64,000 nt of DNA from Serratia entomophila (GCF_021462285.1 NZ_CP082787.1:4340001-4404000), one strand, 5' to 3'. Shown: positions 9,729 to 19,067, counted from the stretch's first letter. A program made the numbers and translations. Notes: generated from the sequence alone by a model not told the origin.

Positions 9729-10709
9729 ATGATTCGCTTTGCCGTCGTCGGCACCAACTGGATTACCGAACGTTTTATCGATGCCGCTCATGAAAGCGGC
9801 AAGCTGAAGCTGAGCGCGGTCTACTCGCGTAAGCTGGAGCAGGCGCAGGCGTTTGGCGCCAACTATCACGTCGGCCTGTTTTTTGATTCCCTGGAGGCGC
9901 TGGCCCAGTCCGACGCCATAGACGCGGTGTATATCGCCAGCCCCAATTCCCTGCACTGCCCGCAATCGCTGCTGTTCCTGCAGCATAAAAAGCACGTGAT
10001 TTGCGAAAAGCCGCTGGCCTCCAACCAGCGCGAGGCCGAGCAGCTTGCCGCCTGCGCGCGTGAAAATCAGGTGGTGTTGTTTGAGGCGTTTAAAAGCGCC
10101 TACTTGCCGAATTTCCTGGTCCTGCAGCAGGCGCTGCCGAAAATCGGCCGGCTGCGCAAAGCCTTTATCAACTACTGCCAATACTCCTCGCGCTATCCGC
10201 GCTATCTGGCCGGTGAAAATCCCAATACCTTCAACCCGCAGTTCTCCAACGGGTCGATCATGGATATCGGCTACTACTGCCTGGCCGGCGCCGTGGCGTT
10301 GTTCGGCGCACCGCGTTCGGTGGTGGCCAGCGCGACGCTGCTCGATACCGGCGTGGACGCCCACGGCACGGTTTGCCTGAACTACGGCGATTTTGACGTG
10401 ACCCTTTCCCACTCCAAGGTCAGCGACTCGGCGATCCCGAGCGAGATCCAGGGCGAGGAAGGCACGCTGGTGATCGATAAAATTTCAGAATGCCAGGGCG
10501 TGGCGCTGACCCCGCGCGGCGGCAACCGCCAGGATCTGAGCCAGCCGCAACACATCAACACCATGCTGTATGAGGCGGAAGCCTTCGCCGCGTTGGTGGA
10601 AAAAAATCAGGTGGAACACCCGGGGCTGGAAAACTCGCTGATTGTCGCCCGCCTGCTGACCGAAATCCGCCGCCAAACCGGCGTGACGTTTCCCGCCGAC
10701 GGAGACTGA
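9729..10709 (+). CDS. ygjR: Gfo/Idh/MocA family oxidoreductase
   Basis: 326-residue NAD(P)-dependent dehydrogenase-like protein. The N-terminal Rossmann segment reads IRFAVVGTNWITERFID; the EKPLA motif (CEKPLASNQREAE, near residue 97) is the family hallmark and holds the catalytic-region lysine. The C-terminal alpha/beta domain includes MDIGYYCLAG. The substrate is unknown for this family member. It follows ygjP as in E. coli. The 53-base gap contains TGATAAT, so a promoter of its own is possible. The next gene starts one base after its stop. Confidence 0.92.
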   Translation: MIRFAVVGTNWITERFIDAAHESGKLKLSAVYSRKLEQAQAFGANYHVGLFFDSLEALAQSDAIDAVYIASPNSLHCPQSLLFLQHKKHVICEKPLASNQREAEQLAACARENQVVLFEAFKSAYLPNFLVLQQALPKIGRLRKAFINYCQYSSRYPRYLAGENPNTFNPQFSNGSIMDIGYYCLAGAVALFGAPRSVVASATLLDTGVDAHGTVCLNYGDFDVTLSHSKVSDSAIPSEIQGEEGTLVIDKISECQGVALTPRGGNRQDLSQPQHINTMLYEAEAFAALVEKNQVEHPGLENSLIVARLLTEIRRQTGVTFPADGD

Positions 10710-10710
10710 G

Positions 10711-11442
10711 ATGAAGCCGCTATTACTGATGCAAACCGGCGATGCACCGGACATTATTCGCCAGGAACAGGCCAATTTTGCAGGCATGTTCCTGCAACAG
10801 GGGAATATCGACGCCGAACGCGTGCACATCGTGCACCTGCCCTCCGGCGAGCAGCCGCTGCCGCCGGTGGAGTATTGCGGTGTGGTGATCACCGGTTCGC
10901 CGGCGATGGTGACCGAGCAACTGCCGTGGAGCGAGCAGGCCGCCGCCTGGCTGCGGCAGGCGATGCTGATCAGGCTGCCGCTGTTCGGCGTGTGCTATGG
11001 CCACCAGCTGCTGGCCTACGCGCTCGGCGGCGAGGTGGGCTACCACCCGCAGGGCATGGAGGTCGGCACGCTGGACGTTGAGCTGCTGCCCGCCGCCGCC
11101 GAGGACCGGCGGCTGGCGCTGTTGCCGCCGCGCTTCAAGGCCAACCTGATCCACGCGCAGAGCGTGCTGACGCCGCCCGCCGGCGCGCAGGCGTTGGCGC
11201 GCTCGCAGCAGGACGCCTATCAGATCCTGCGCTATGGCGATCATGCGCTCACCACCCAGTTCCATCCCGAATTCAACGGCGCGGTGATGCACCAGTATCT
11301 GAACTGGCTCGGCGAGCTGCATCCCGAGCAACGGGAGCAGTATCAGCAGAAGCAACAACAGGTTAGCGATACCCCGTTCAGCCGGCTGCTGCTGCAGGGC
11401 TTCGTCGTCAGCCTGGGGGCGCAAAAAGCCCTCGCCGGCTAG
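10711..11442 (+). CDS. Class I glutamine amidotransferase (GuaA-like)
   Basis: 243-residue stand-alone GATase1 domain. The nucleophile elbow GVCYGHQL places the catalytic cysteine at Cys95; the partner residues are His185 and Glu187 in FHPEF. Such proteins hydrolyse glutamine or glutamyl amides, often in catabolism of gamma-glutamyl compounds; the substrate cannot be told from sequence. The start codon is one base after the ygjR stop (TGAGATG), so the two are translationally coupled. This gene is not part of the E. coli ygjR-alx neighbourhood as I remember it, so it is probably a lineage-specific addition. Confidence 0.85.
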   Translation: MKPLLLMQTGDAPDIIRQEQANFAGMFLQQGNIDAERVHIVHLPSGEQPLPPVEYCGVVITGSPAMVTEQLPWSEQAAAWLRQAMLIRLPLFGVCYGHQLLAYALGGEVGYHPQGMEVGTLDVELLPAAAEDRRLALLPPRFKANLIHAQSVLTPPAGAQALARSQQDAYQILRYGDHALTTQFHPEFNGAVMHQYLNWLGELHPEQREQYQQKQQQVSDTPFSRLLLQGFVVSLGAQKALAG

Positions 11443-11453
11443 CCTGATAAACG

Positions 11454-11482
11454 TTGACCGCCGACACATTTTGCATTAGTTT
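11454..11482 (+). promoter_or_regulatory. Probable alx promoter
   Basis: TTGACC (11454-11459) and TAGTTT (11477-11482) with 17-base spacing, just after the preceding amidotransferase gene. Transcription from here would begin near 11484-11490, exactly at the 5' side of the riboswitch. The -10 box is weak. Confidence 0.4.
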
Positions 11483-11508
11483 CTGCTCTGCAAAGGGGAG
11501 TAACTTTT

Positions 11509-11633
11509 ATACCCAATGGATTTCAAGGTGCGGCAAGGCGGCAACCGAAGGAGTCCCCGGGCGCTTAGGCTGACTAAGTGACTGGGGCGACAGAGGCAGC
11601 CAACGCGGCGGCGGTTTGAAAAACGAAGGGTAT
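11509..11633 (+). repeat. Full-length ERIC (IRU) element
   Basis: A 125-base imperfect palindrome with ends ATACCCAAT and GAAGGGTAT. The internal AAGTGACTGGGGCGA and GAGTCCCCGGGCGCTT match the classical ERIC core sequences. It lies wholly within the alx leader between the two aptamer halves and would fold as a long hairpin. Confidence 0.85.
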
Positions 11634-11771
11634 CTTGCCGGTCAATCGTCATTACGATGCGTAAGCATCCGGTTACCGGGCAACCTGATGTCATAGGTTT
11701 AACCAAACCTTCATCAACGTTGTAAGTGAGACCTTGCCGGAAGGCGAGGTTTGCTTGCAGCGTTCATAGAG

Positions 11772-11807
11772 CGGCTAGCGTCTTCCGACGTTGGCCGTTT
11801 TTGTTTT
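11772..11807 (+). terminator. Riboswitch-controlled intrinsic terminator upstream of alx
   Basis: An 11-base-pair stem (CGGCTAGCGTC with GACGTTGGCCG) around a TTCC loop, followed by TTTTTGTTTTT. It ends 15 bases before the alx start and immediately follows the aptamer, so the likely mode is control of premature termination. Confidence 0.75.
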
Positions 11808-11822
11808 TGAAGGATACCTCTG

Positions 11823-12797
11823 ATGATGAATACCGTTGGCACACCTTGGCTATGGGGCAGCTTCGCCGCCGTGATAGTCGTGATGCTCGCAATCGACTTA
11901 CTGCTGCAGGGCCGCAAGGGCGCGCACACCATGACGCTGAAGCAGGCCGCCAGTTGGTCGGTGGTGTGGATCAGCCTTTCCCTGCTGTTTAACCTGGGTT
12001 TTTGGTATTACCTGAACGAAACCGCCGGGCGGGCGGTCGCCGACACCCAGGCATTGGCATTCCTGACCGGCTACCTGATCGAAAAAGCGCTGGCGGTAGA
12101 TAACGTGTTCGTCTGGCTGATGTTGTTCAGCTACTTCGCCGTACCGGCCAACCTGCAGCGTCGGGTGCTTATTTTCGGCGTACTGGGCGCGATCGTGCTG
12201 CGTACCCTGATGATCTTCGCCGGCAGCTGGCTGGTGTCGCAATTCCAGTGGCTGCTGTATCTGTTCGGCGCTTTCCTGCTGTTCACCGGCATCAAGATGG
12301 CGCTGGCGAAAGAAGATGATTCGGCGATCGGCGACAAGCCGCTGGTGAAATGGCTGCGCAGCCGCCTGCGTATGACCGATAACCTGGAAGGCGAGCGTTT
12401 CTTCGTGCGCCGTAACGGCATTCTGTTCGCCACCCCGCTGTTGCTGGTGCTGATCCTGGTGGAACTGAGCGACGTGATCTTCGCGGTCGACAGCATTCCG
12501 GCAATCTTCGCCGTCACCACCGACCCGTTCATCGTACTCACCTCTAACCTGTTCGCCATCATGGGCCTGCGCGCCATGTACTTCCTGTTGGCCAGCGTGG
12601 CGGAGCGATTCTCGATGCTGAAGTACGGCCTGTCGGTGATCCTGGTGTTCATCGGCATCAAGATGCTGATTATCGATCTGTTCCATATCCCGATCGGCGT
12701 ATCGCTCGGCGTCGTGGGGGGGATTTTGACGCTGACGCTGCTGATCAATGCCTGGGTTAACCACCGTAACGATCGCCTGACGAAGAAAGCGCCATAA
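11823..12797 (+). CDS. alx: TerC family inner-membrane protein Alx (manganese-related)
   Basis: 324-residue polytopic membrane protein of the TerC family. Roughly nine hydrophobic segments are visible, with acidic residues inside membranes ([10 protein letters not shown] near residue 85; [17 protein letters not shown] near 220) that are thought to handle metal ions. In E. coli Alx affects Mn2+ export and is induced at alkaline pH. The start is one of two adjacent ATGs (11823 or 11826). It lies behind a yybP-ykoY riboswitch and is followed by its own terminator, so it is probably monocistronic. Confidence 0.94.
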   Translation: MMNTVGTPWLWGSFAAVIVVMLAIDLLLQGRKGAHTMTLKQAASWSVVWISLSLLFNLGFWYYLNETAGRAVADTQALAFLTGYLIEKALAVDNVFVWLMLFSYFAVPANLQRRVLIFGVLGAIVLRTLMIFAGSWLVSQFQWLLYLFGAFLLFTGIKMALAKEDDSAIGDKPLVKWLRSRLRMTDNLEGERFFVRRNGILFATPLLLVLILVELSDVIFAVDSIPAIFAVTTDPFIVLTSNLFAIMGLRAMYFLLASVAERFSMLKYGLSVILVFIGIKMLIIDLFHIPIGVSLGVVGGILTLTLLINAWVNHRNDRLTKKAP

Positions 12798-12806
12798 TCT
12801 GTTATC

Positions 12807-12834
12807 CGGGGCGCTAGCCGCCCCGTGATTGTTT
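12807..12834 (+). terminator. Terminator after alx
   Basis: CGGGGCG-CTAGC-CGCCCCG hairpin followed by TGATTGTTT, ten bases after the alx stop codon. Confidence 0.7.
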
Positions 12835-12857
12835 GGCAATTGACGCAAAACGCCAAA

Positions 12858-12873
12858 TGTTATTGCGATCACA
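12858..12873 (+). promoter_or_regulatory. Candidate CRP site upstream of sstT
   Basis: TGTTA-N6-TCACA matches nine of ten conserved CRP positions. It lies about 190 bases upstream of the sstT start in a 230-base gap with no other recognised feature. Confidence 0.35.
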
Positions 12874-13065
12874 CAAATGTAACCAGTATGTTATCAAGAA
12901 TTGATCCGCGCTCAGAAATTCCCCATATCCCCTTTCCAACCCCACGGCTTTACTGAATACTGTTTTGGCAAACACACTTGGTTACAGATTCACATAAAGT
13001 TGTCCGGCGACGTTCCCGCCGAGGTGACAAAGTCTGTACGCAACGCCATCAGGAAGAAAAGCACT

Positions 13066-14301
13066 ATGCAAAAATTACTACAAAGGATCACACAGGGCAG
13101 CCTGGTCAAACAAATCATGGTCGGCCTGGCGGCCGGCATTCTGGTCGCGCTGGTTTCACCGGCCGCGGCCGTCGCGGTGGGCCTGCTCGGCACGCTGTTC
13201 GTCGGCGCGCTGAAAGCCGTGGCGCCGCTGTTGGTGCTGGTGCTGGTCATGGCCTCCATCGCCAACCACAAGCACGGGCAGAAGACCAACATCCGCCCTA
13301 TCCTGTTCCTGTATCTGCTGGGCACCTTCGCGGCGGCGCTGGTGGCGGTGGCGGTCAGCTTCGTTTTCCCTTCCACGCTGGCGCTGACCACAGGTACAAC
13401 GGATATCACCCCGCCGGGCGGCATCGTGGACGTGATGAAAGGGCTGCTGTTGAGCGTGGTAGCCAACCCGTTCCACGCGCTGATTAACGCCAACTACATC
13501 GGCATTCTGGCCTGGGCTGTCGGCCTGGGCCTGGCGTTGCGCCATGCTTCGGAGAACACCAAAGGGCTGATCAACGATATGTCGCATGCGGTGACCCTGC
13601 TGGTGCGCGCGGTGATCCGCTGCGCGCCGCTCGGCATCTTCGGCCTGGTGGCCTCGACGCTGGCGGAAACCGGCTTCGGCGCGCTCTGGGGCTATGCCCA
13701 GTTGCTGATGGTGTTGATCGGCTGCATGCTGCTGGTGGCGCTGGTGCTGAATCCGTTGATCGTCTATTGGAAGATCCGCCGCAATCCTTATCCGCTGGTG
13801 TTCACCTGCCTGCGTGAAAGCGGCGTAACCGCCTTCTTCACCCGCAGCTCGGCCGCCAATATTCCGGTGAACATGGAGCTGAGCAAGAAACTGAATCTGA
13901 ACGAAGACACTTACTCTGTCTCCATTCCGCTGGGCGCGACCATCAATATGGCCGGCGCGGCCATCACCATCACCGTGCTGACGCTGGCGGCGGTGAATAC
14001 GCTGGGGATCGCGGTCGATGTGCCGACCGCGCTGCTGCTGAGCGTGGTGGCCGCACTCTGTGCCTGCGGCGCCTCCGGCGTGGCCGGCGGTTCGCTGCTG
14101 CTGATCCCGCTGGCGTGCAACATGTTCGGTATTCCGAACGACGTGGCGATGCAGGTGGTGGCGGTCGGCTTTATCATCGGCGTGCTGCAGGACTCGGCTG
14201 AAACCGCCCTCAACTCCTCCACCGACGTGCTGTTTACCGCGGCGGCCTGCCAGGCGGAAGATCAGCGCCTGGCGAATGAAGACCCGCTGAAGGTTCGCTA
14301 A
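13066..14301 (+). CDS. sstT: Serine/threonine:Na+ symporter
   Basis: 411-residue inner-membrane transporter of the dicarboxylate/amino acid:cation symporter family that imports serine and threonine with Na+. Conserved blocks include the [20 protein letters not shown] stretch, the [10 protein letters not shown] re-entrant loop and the [13 protein letters not shown] segment. The reading frame is open back to 12901, but the ATG at 13066 gives [20 protein letters not shown], in register with the E. coli start. As in E. coli, it follows alx. It ends at a terminator shared with the convergent uxaA. Confidence 0.95.
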   Translation: MQKLLQRITQGSLVKQIMVGLAAGILVALVSPAAAVAVGLLGTLFVGALKAVAPLLVLVLVMASIANHKHGQKTNIRPILFLYLLGTFAAALVAVAVSFVFPSTLALTTGTTDITPPGGIVDVMKGLLLSVVANPFHALINANYIGILAWAVGLGLALRHASENTKGLINDMSHAVTLLVRAVIRCAPLGIFGLVASTLAETGFGALWGYAQLLMVLIGCMLLVALVLNPLIVYWKIRRNPYPLVFTCLRESGVTAFFTRSSAANIPVNMELSKKLNLNEDTYSVSIPLGATINMAGAAITITVLTLAAVNTLGIAVDVPTALLLSVVAALCACGASGVAGGSLLLIPLACNMFGIPNDVAMQVVAVGFIIGVLQDSAETALNSSTDVLFTAAACQAEDQRLANEDPLKVR

Positions 14302-14310
14302 TCTCCAACA

Positions 14311-14333
14311 GGCGCCCGCTGGGCGCCTTTTTT
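14311..14333 (+). terminator. Terminator after sstT
   Basis: GGCGCCC-GCT-GGGCGCC hairpin followed by six T residues, between convergent sstT and uxaA. Confidence 0.9.
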
Positions 14334-14341
14334 GGCAGCTT

Positions 14342-15832
14342 TTACAATGTCACCCCGCTTTTAAAAATCGCCAGCTCGCGAAAATCGTTCACTTCATTGC
14401 GCGCCGGCTGCCCATTGGCGATGGCGACGATCAGATCGACGAACTGCGCCAGCAGGCTGTCCATCGGCGTGTCGTGGATTAAGCGGCCGGCGTCGAAATC
14501 GATCCAATGCGGTTTTTTCGCCGCCAGCTCGCTGTTGGTGGCCAGTTTGACCGTTGGCACAAAGCCGCCGTAAGGCGTACCGCGCCCGGTACTGAACAGC
14601 ACCATATGGCAGCCGGCGCCGGCCAGCGCGCTGGTCGCCACCGCGTCGTTGCCCGGCGCGCTGAGCAAGTTTAGCCCCGGTTCACGCAGCCGTTCGCCGT
14701 ATTTCAGTACGTCCACCACCTGGCTCTGTCCCGCCTTCTGGGTACAGCCGAGCGATTTCTCCTCCAGCGTGGTGATGCCGCCGGCCTTGTTGCCCGGCGA
14801 AGGGTTCTCGTAAATAGGTTGCTGGTGATCGATAAAGTACTGTTTAAAATCGTTCACCATGCTGACGGTTTTGTCGAAGGTCGCCCGATCGCGGCAGCGG
14901 CTCATCAGGATGCGTTCGGCACCGAACATCTCCGGCACCTCGGTCAGCACCGTCGTGCCGCCGTTGGCGATCACATAGTCGGAAAAACGCCCCAGCAGCG
15001 GGTTGGCGGTGATGCCGGACAGCCCGTCCGAGCCGCCGCACTCCAGGCCGAACCTCAGCTCGCTCAGCGTGCCCGGTTCGCGCCGATCGTCGCGCATCGC
15101 CCGGTATAAGCCGTGCAGCAGCGCCAGCCCGGCCTCTACTTCGTCGTCCTGCTGCTGGCATACCATAAAGCGCACCCGCTGCTCGTCCTCCATTCCCAGC
15201 GTTGCGCGGAAGGTGTCCACCTGGTTGTTCTCACAACCCAGGCCGATCACCAGCACCGCGCCGGCATTGGGATGGCGCACCATATTTTGCAGCATGGTGC
15301 GGGTATTTTCATGATCCTGGCCCAGCTGCGAACAGCCAAACGGATGGCTGAACAGATGTACGCCGTCGATCCCCGCCGCTTCCTGGGTTGCCTGCAAGAA
15401 ACGCCGCTGGATCTGGCGGGCGATGCCGTTGACGCAGCCGACGGTCGGCACAATCCACAGTTCGTTGCGGATGCCCACTTCGCCGTTGGCGCGCCGGTAC
15501 AGCAGCACCTCGCGATCCGCTGCCTGCGGCGGCAGCGCCGGCAACTGCGGCTGATACTGGTAGCTGTCCAGATCGCTCAGGTTGGTTTTGGCGTTCTGCG
15601 AATGAATGTGTTCACCCGGTGCAATCGCCGCCAGCGCATGGCCGATCGGCAGACCATACTTGATGATGTCTTCCCCCGCAGCAATCGGCCGCAGCGCAAA
15701 CTTGTGCCCACGCGCCAGCGGCTGGGCCAGCCGGAAACGCAGCCCGCCCAGCGTCAGCGCTTCGTCGGCCGCCAGATCGCGCAGCGCCACCGCCACATTA
15801 TCCTGCGAATGAATTTTTACGATGCTTTGCAT
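14342..15832 (-). CDS. uxaA: Altronate dehydratase
   Basis: Converts D-altronate to 2-keto-3-deoxygluconate in the galacturonate branch of hexuronate catabolism; iron-dependent, cytoplasmic. 496 residues, one more than in E. coli. The short N-terminal SAF-type domain (about 1-90) precedes the large dehydratase domain, with conserved GCEN, GGSDGLSG and GRGTPYGG blocks. The ATG at 15832 (MQSIVKIHSQDN) is chosen over an open extension to 15979 that would run into uxaC. It lies 20 bases after uxaC in the same operon. No uxaB is present in the window. Confidence 0.95.
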   Translation of the reverse strand: MQSIVKIHSQDNVAVALRDLAADEALTLGGLRFRLAQPLARGHKFALRPIAAGEDIIKYGLPIGHALAAIAPGEHIHSQNAKTNLSDLDSYQYQPQLPALPPQAADREVLLYRRANGEVGIRNELWIVPTVGCVNGIARQIQRRFLQATQEAAGIDGVHLFSHPFGCSQLGQDHENTRTMLQNMVRHPNAGAVLVIGLGCENNQVDTFRATLGMEDEQRVRFMVCQQQDDEVEAGLALLHGLYRAMRDDRREPGTLSELRFGLECGGSDGLSGITANPLLGRFSDYVIANGGTTVLTEVPEMFGAERILMSRCRDRATFDKTVSMVNDFKQYFIDHQQPIYENPSPGNKAGGITTLEEKSLGCTQKAGQSQVVDVLKYGERLREPGLNLLSAPGNDAVATSALAGAGCHMVLFSTGRGTPYGGFVPTVKLATNSELAAKKPHWIDFDAGRLIHDTPMDSLLAQFVDLIVAIANGQPARNEVNDFRELAIFKSGVTL

Positions 15833-15852
15833 AGACCAACCTTGAGCAACGG

Positions 15853-17265
15853 CTACGCCAGTTCGATGGCGAAATAGTTTTTGGCATTGTCGAAACAGAT
15901 GTTTTTCACCATCTCGCCGAGCAGCGCGATATCCGCCGGCGCTTCGCCGTCTTCCACCCAACCGCCGATCATCTGGCACAGAATGCGGCGGAAATACTCA
16001 TGGCGCGTATAGGACAAGAAACTGCGGCTGTCGGTCAGCATGCCGACGAAGCGGCTCAGCAGGCCGAGCTGCGCCAGCTGCGTCATCTGGCGCTGCATGC
16101 CGTCTTTCTGATCGTTGAACCACCAGCCGGAGCCGAACTGCATCTTGCCGGGCGTGCCTTCCCCCTGGAAGTTGCCGACCATGGTGCCGATCACTTCGTT
16201 ATCGCGCGGGTTGAGGCAGTAGAGGATGGTTTTCGGCAGGCCGCCCTGCCGCGCCTGAGCGTCCAGCAGCCGTGACAGCGGTTCCGCCAGCGGGCGGTCG
16301 TTGATCGAATCGAAGCCGATATCCGGCCCGACGCTGGCCAGCATGCGGCTGTTGTTATTGCGCAGCGCACCGATGTGATACTGCTGTACCCATTCGCGGC
16401 GCTGATATTCACCGGCCAGAAACAGCAACACCGCGCTTTTGAACTGCGCGCTCTGTTGCGGCGTCGGCAGCTCGCCGCCCAGGCGCCTGCCGAGAATGGC
16501 GTCCAGCGCCGCTTCGTCGGCTTCGCCGTACACCACCACGTCCAGCGCATGATCGGCTACCTTGCAGCCGTGGGCGGCAAAGTGGTCCATGCGTTTCTTC
16601 AATGCGTCGCATAGCGCGCTGAAGCGGCCGATGCTGACGTCCGCCGCCGCCTCCAGCCGCTGCAGATAATCGTTGAAGCCCGGCGCGTCGATATTGAACG
16701 CCTTGTCCGGCCGCCAGCTTGGCAGCACCTTGATGTCGAAGCTGCTGTCCTCGGCAATGGTCCGGTGGTGGCGCAGAGAGTCGATCGGATCGTCGGTGGT
16801 GCCGACCATTTTCACCTTCATCTGCTGCATGATGCCGCGCGCCCGGAAGTTGTCCTGCGCCAGCAGGGCGTTGCCGCGCTGCCAAATGTCGTTCGCCGTC
16901 GCCGGGGAGAGCAGCGTGCCGGTAATGCCGAACGGCCGGCGCAGCTCCAGATGCGTCCAGTGGTACAGCGGGTTGCCGATGGTGTGCGGCACGGTGGCGG
17001 CCCAGGCGTCGAACTTCTCGCGATCGCTTGCATCGCCGGTGCACAACCGCTCGGCTACGCCGTTGGTGCGCATCGCGCGCCACTTATAGTGATCGCCCTT
17101 CAGCCAAATCTCATACAGGTTGCTGAAACGGGTATTTTCGGCGATCTGCTCCGGCGGCAAATGGCAGTGGTAATCAAAGATCGGCTGGTCCGCCGCATAG
17201 TCATGATACAAACGCCGGGCAAATTCATTGCCCAGCAGAAAGTCTTCGCTTAAAAACGTCGCCAT
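15853..17265 (-). CDS. uxaC: Glucuronate isomerase
   Basis: Isomerises D-glucuronate to fructuronate and D-galacturonate to tagaturonate, the first intracellular step of hexuronate use. 470 residues, the same as E. coli. The amidohydrolase-type metal site begins with [14 protein letters not shown] near residue 30; [12 protein letters not shown] and the C-terminal [16 protein letters not shown] are conserved. The ATG at 17265 gives [16 protein letters not shown], the E. coli-like start. Divergent from exuT with a 386-base control region that contains putative ExuR operators. Confidence 0.96.
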   Translation of the reverse strand: MATFLSEDFLLGNEFARRLYHDYAADQPIFDYHCHLPPEQIAENTRFSNLYEIWLKGDHYKWRAMRTNGVAERLCTGDASDREKFDAWAATVPHTIGNPLYHWTHLELRRPFGITGTLLSPATANDIWQRGNALLAQDNFRARGIMQQMKVKMVGTTDDPIDSLRHHRTIAEDSSFDIKVLPSWRPDKAFNIDAPGFNDYLQRLEAAADVSIGRFSALCDALKKRMDHFAAHGCKVADHALDVVVYGEADEAALDAILGRRLGGELPTPQQSAQFKSAVLLFLAGEYQRREWVQQYHIGALRNNNSRMLASVGPDIGFDSINDRPLAEPLSRLLDAQARQGGLPKTILYCLNPRDNEVIGTMVGNFQGEGTPGKMQFGSGWWFNDQKDGMQRQMTQLAQLGLLSRFVGMLTDSRSFLSYTRHEYFRRILCQMIGGWVEDGEAPADIALLGEMVKNICFDNAKNYFAIELA

Positions 17266-17313
17266 GTCAGGTTCCTCAGCTTGCTTGCCGTGCGGCACAG
17301 GGTCAATGCGCCA

Positions 17314-17331
17314 AAGTTATCACACCAATTT
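17314..17331. promoter_or_regulatory. Putative ExuR operator, uxaC side
   Basis: AAGTTATCACACCAATTT shares 11 of 16 positions with the reverse complement of the site in front of exuR. It lies 49 bases upstream of uxaC. The operator call rests on similarity between the three sites in this window. Confidence 0.4.
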
Positions 17332-17495
17332 CACCGAGCGTCCAGCAAAATTTACCGGTTGAATCGGCCTTCAACCTCGCCTGCAACCACAACAACGCTC
17401 AATTTTACGGCAAAATCACTCTGATAACGCGATATTGCACCGCCAATAGTATCGCCCAAGTGAATAATGGCTTTTGTGATATCACTCAACTTTTA

Positions 17496-17511
17496 AATCT
17501 GTATGACAAGT
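17496..17511. promoter_or_regulatory. Putative ExuR operator, exuT side
   Basis: On the minus strand this reads ACTTGTCATACAGATT, matching the exuR-proximal site (ATTTGTTATACCACTT) at 11 of 16 positions. It lies about 140 bases before exuT. Nothing else definite was seen in the 386-base uxaC-exuT gap apart from the palindrome GTGATATCAC at 17476-17485. Confidence 0.35.
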
Positions 17512-17651
17512 TATTGTCTCGCCACCCCGCCATTCATGCGCCGGGAAAACGCCGGTGACGGAAAGGTCGGCGCACCTCAACGAAAAGGAATCACACCCAA
17601 CGCCGTTGCCGCACCGCCGGCGACGCACTTTCAAACTGGGAGATATCTCGG

Positions 17652-18950
17652 ATGCGTAAAATTAAAGGATTACGCTGGTACATGATTGGGTTGGTAACCA
17701 TCGGCACCGTACTAGGCTACCTGACCCGCAACGCCATCGCCGTTGCGGCGCCGACGCTGGAAGGCACGCTGCACATCACCACCCAGCAGTATTCCTATAT
17801 CGTCGCCGCCTATTCCGCCTGCTATACGGTGATGCAGCCGGTCGCCGGCTACGTGCTGGACGTGCTCGGCACTAAGATAGGCTACGCAATGTTCGCCATC
17901 CTGTGGGCTATATTCTGCATGGGCACCGCGCTGGCCAACAGCTGGGGCGGGCTGGCGCTGGCGCGGGGCGCGGTGGGCATGGCCGAAGCGGCGATGATCC
18001 CCGCCGGGCTGAAGGCCAGCAGCGAATGGTTCCCGGCCAAAGAGCGTTCCATCGCCGTAGGGTACTTCAACGTCGGCTCGTCGATCGGCGGGATGATCGC
18101 CCCGCCGCTGGTGGTGTGGGCCATCGTCGCGCACAGCTGGGAGATGGCATTTATCATCACCGGCGTGCTGAGCTTGATCTGGGCCATTTGCTGGCTGATT
18201 TTCTACAAGCACCCGAAAGATCAACAGAAGCTGAGCCATGAAGAACGCGATTACATCCTGGAAGGGCAGGAAGCGCAGCACCAGACCAGCAACGCCAAAA
18301 AGATGTCGGCCTGGCAAATAGTGCGCAACCGCCAGTTTTGGGGCATTGCGCTGCCGCGCTTTTTGGCCGAGCCGGCCTGGGGTACCTTTAACGCCTGGAT
18401 CCCGCTGTTCATGTTCAAAGCCTACGGCTTTAACCTGAAAGAGATCGCCATGTTCGCCTGGATGCCGATGCTGTTCGCCGATCTCGGCTGCATCGTCGGC
18501 GGCTATCTGCCGCCGCTGTTCCAGAAATACTTCAAGGTTAACCTGATCGTTTCGCGCAAACTGGTGGTCACCCTGGGCGCAGTGTTGATGATTGGCCCCG
18601 GCATGATTGGCCTGTTCACCAGCCCTTACGCCGCCATTGCGCTGCTGTGCGTGGGCGGCTTCGCCCACCAGGCGCTTTCCGGCGCGCTGATCACCCTGTC
18701 TTCAGACGTGTTCGGCCGCAACGAAGTGGCGACCGCCAACGGCCTGACCGGCATGGCGGCCTGGACGGCGAGCACCCTGTTCGCCCTGGTGGTCGGCGCG
18801 CTGGCGGATACCCTCGGCTTCAGCCCGCTGTTCGCCGCGCTGTCGGTGTTCGACATTCTTGGCGCCATCGTCATCTGGACAGTGTTGCAAAACCGCCCGG
18901 CTTCCCAGCCGGCGGAAGAACCGCTGCAGCAAGCCCCGGCGCGCGGTTAA
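17652..18950 (+). CDS. exuT: Hexuronate transporter, MFS family
   Basis: 432-residue inner-membrane permease of the anion:cation symporter branch of the major facilitator superfamily, which imports galacturonate and glucuronate. About 12 hydrophobic segments can be seen, with a central cytoplasmic loop near residues 190-220 (HPKDQQKLSHEERDYIL). Characteristic blocks include GRNEVATANGLTGMAAW near the C-terminus. The start ATG at 17652 has GGAG nine bases upstream. Functional partner of uxaCA and exuR on either side, as in E. coli. Confidence 0.95.
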   Translation: MRKIKGLRWYMIGLVTIGTVLGYLTRNAIAVAAPTLEGTLHITTQQYSYIVAAYSACYTVMQPVAGYVLDVLGTKIGYAMFAILWAIFCMGTALANSWGGLALARGAVGMAEAAMIPAGLKASSEWFPAKERSIAVGYFNVGSSIGGMIAPPLVVWAIVAHSWEMAFIITGVLSLIWAICWLIFYKHPKDQQKLSHEERDYILEGQEAQHQTSNAKKMSAWQIVRNRQFWGIALPRFLAEPAWGTFNAWIPLFMFKAYGFNLKEIAMFAWMPMLFADLGCIVGGYLPPLFQKYFKVNLIVSRKLVVTLGAVLMIGPGMIGLFTSPYAAIALLCVGGFAHQALSGALITLSSDVFGRNEVATANGLTGMAAWTASTLFALVVGALADTLGFSPLFAALSVFDILGAIVIWTVLQNRPASQPAEEPLQQAPARG

Positions 18951-18956
18951 CCCCAT

Positions 18957-18975
18957 GCCCGGCCCTGCGCCGGGC
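18957..18975 (+). other. Short hairpin after exuT
   Basis: GCCCGGC-CCTGC-GCCGGGC stem-loop directly after the exuT stop without a T tract. It may stabilise the 3' end of the mRNA; it is not a classical terminator. Confidence 0.4.
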
Positions 18976-19005
18976 GTCCTTCCGCCACTGGCAGCTGTGC
19001 CGAAT

Positions 19006-19021
19006 AAGTGGTATAACAAAT
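19006..19021. promoter_or_regulatory. Putative ExuR operator upstream of exuR
   Basis: AAGTGGTATAACAAAT, 46 bases before exuR, resembles the TGGTATACCA-type half sites of FadR-subfamily GntR repressors and the two other sites in the uxaC-exuT gap. Autoregulation by ExuR is inferred. Confidence 0.45.
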
Positions 19022-19067
19022 CCGTTGGCCACGCGCCCTTCCCATCCCAGCCTATAGAGCATTCACT

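Larger units (their letters stand above)
11484..11822 (+). ncRNA. yybP-ykoY (Mn2+/pH-responsive) riboswitch leader of alx, interrupted by an ERIC element
   Basis: Both conserved halves of the yybP-ykoY aptamer are present: the 5' strand CAAAGGGGAGTAAC (11491-11504) and the 3' strand GTGAGACCTTGCCGGAAGGC (11727-11746). The closing stem P1 pairs CTGCAA (11488-11493) with TTGCAG (11755-11760). A terminator hairpin follows at 11772-11807 as expression platform. In E. coli this leader is the SraF/PRE element controlling alx by Mn2+ and alkaline pH. The variable P2 arm here is enlarged by an inserted repeat of about 125 bases (11509-11633), making the leader about 340 bases long. Confidence 0.85.

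Noticed and set aside
17475..17486. TGTGATATCACT palindrome upstream of exuT as a CRP site
   Set aside because: The half sites are separated by 2 bases, while CRP needs 6.
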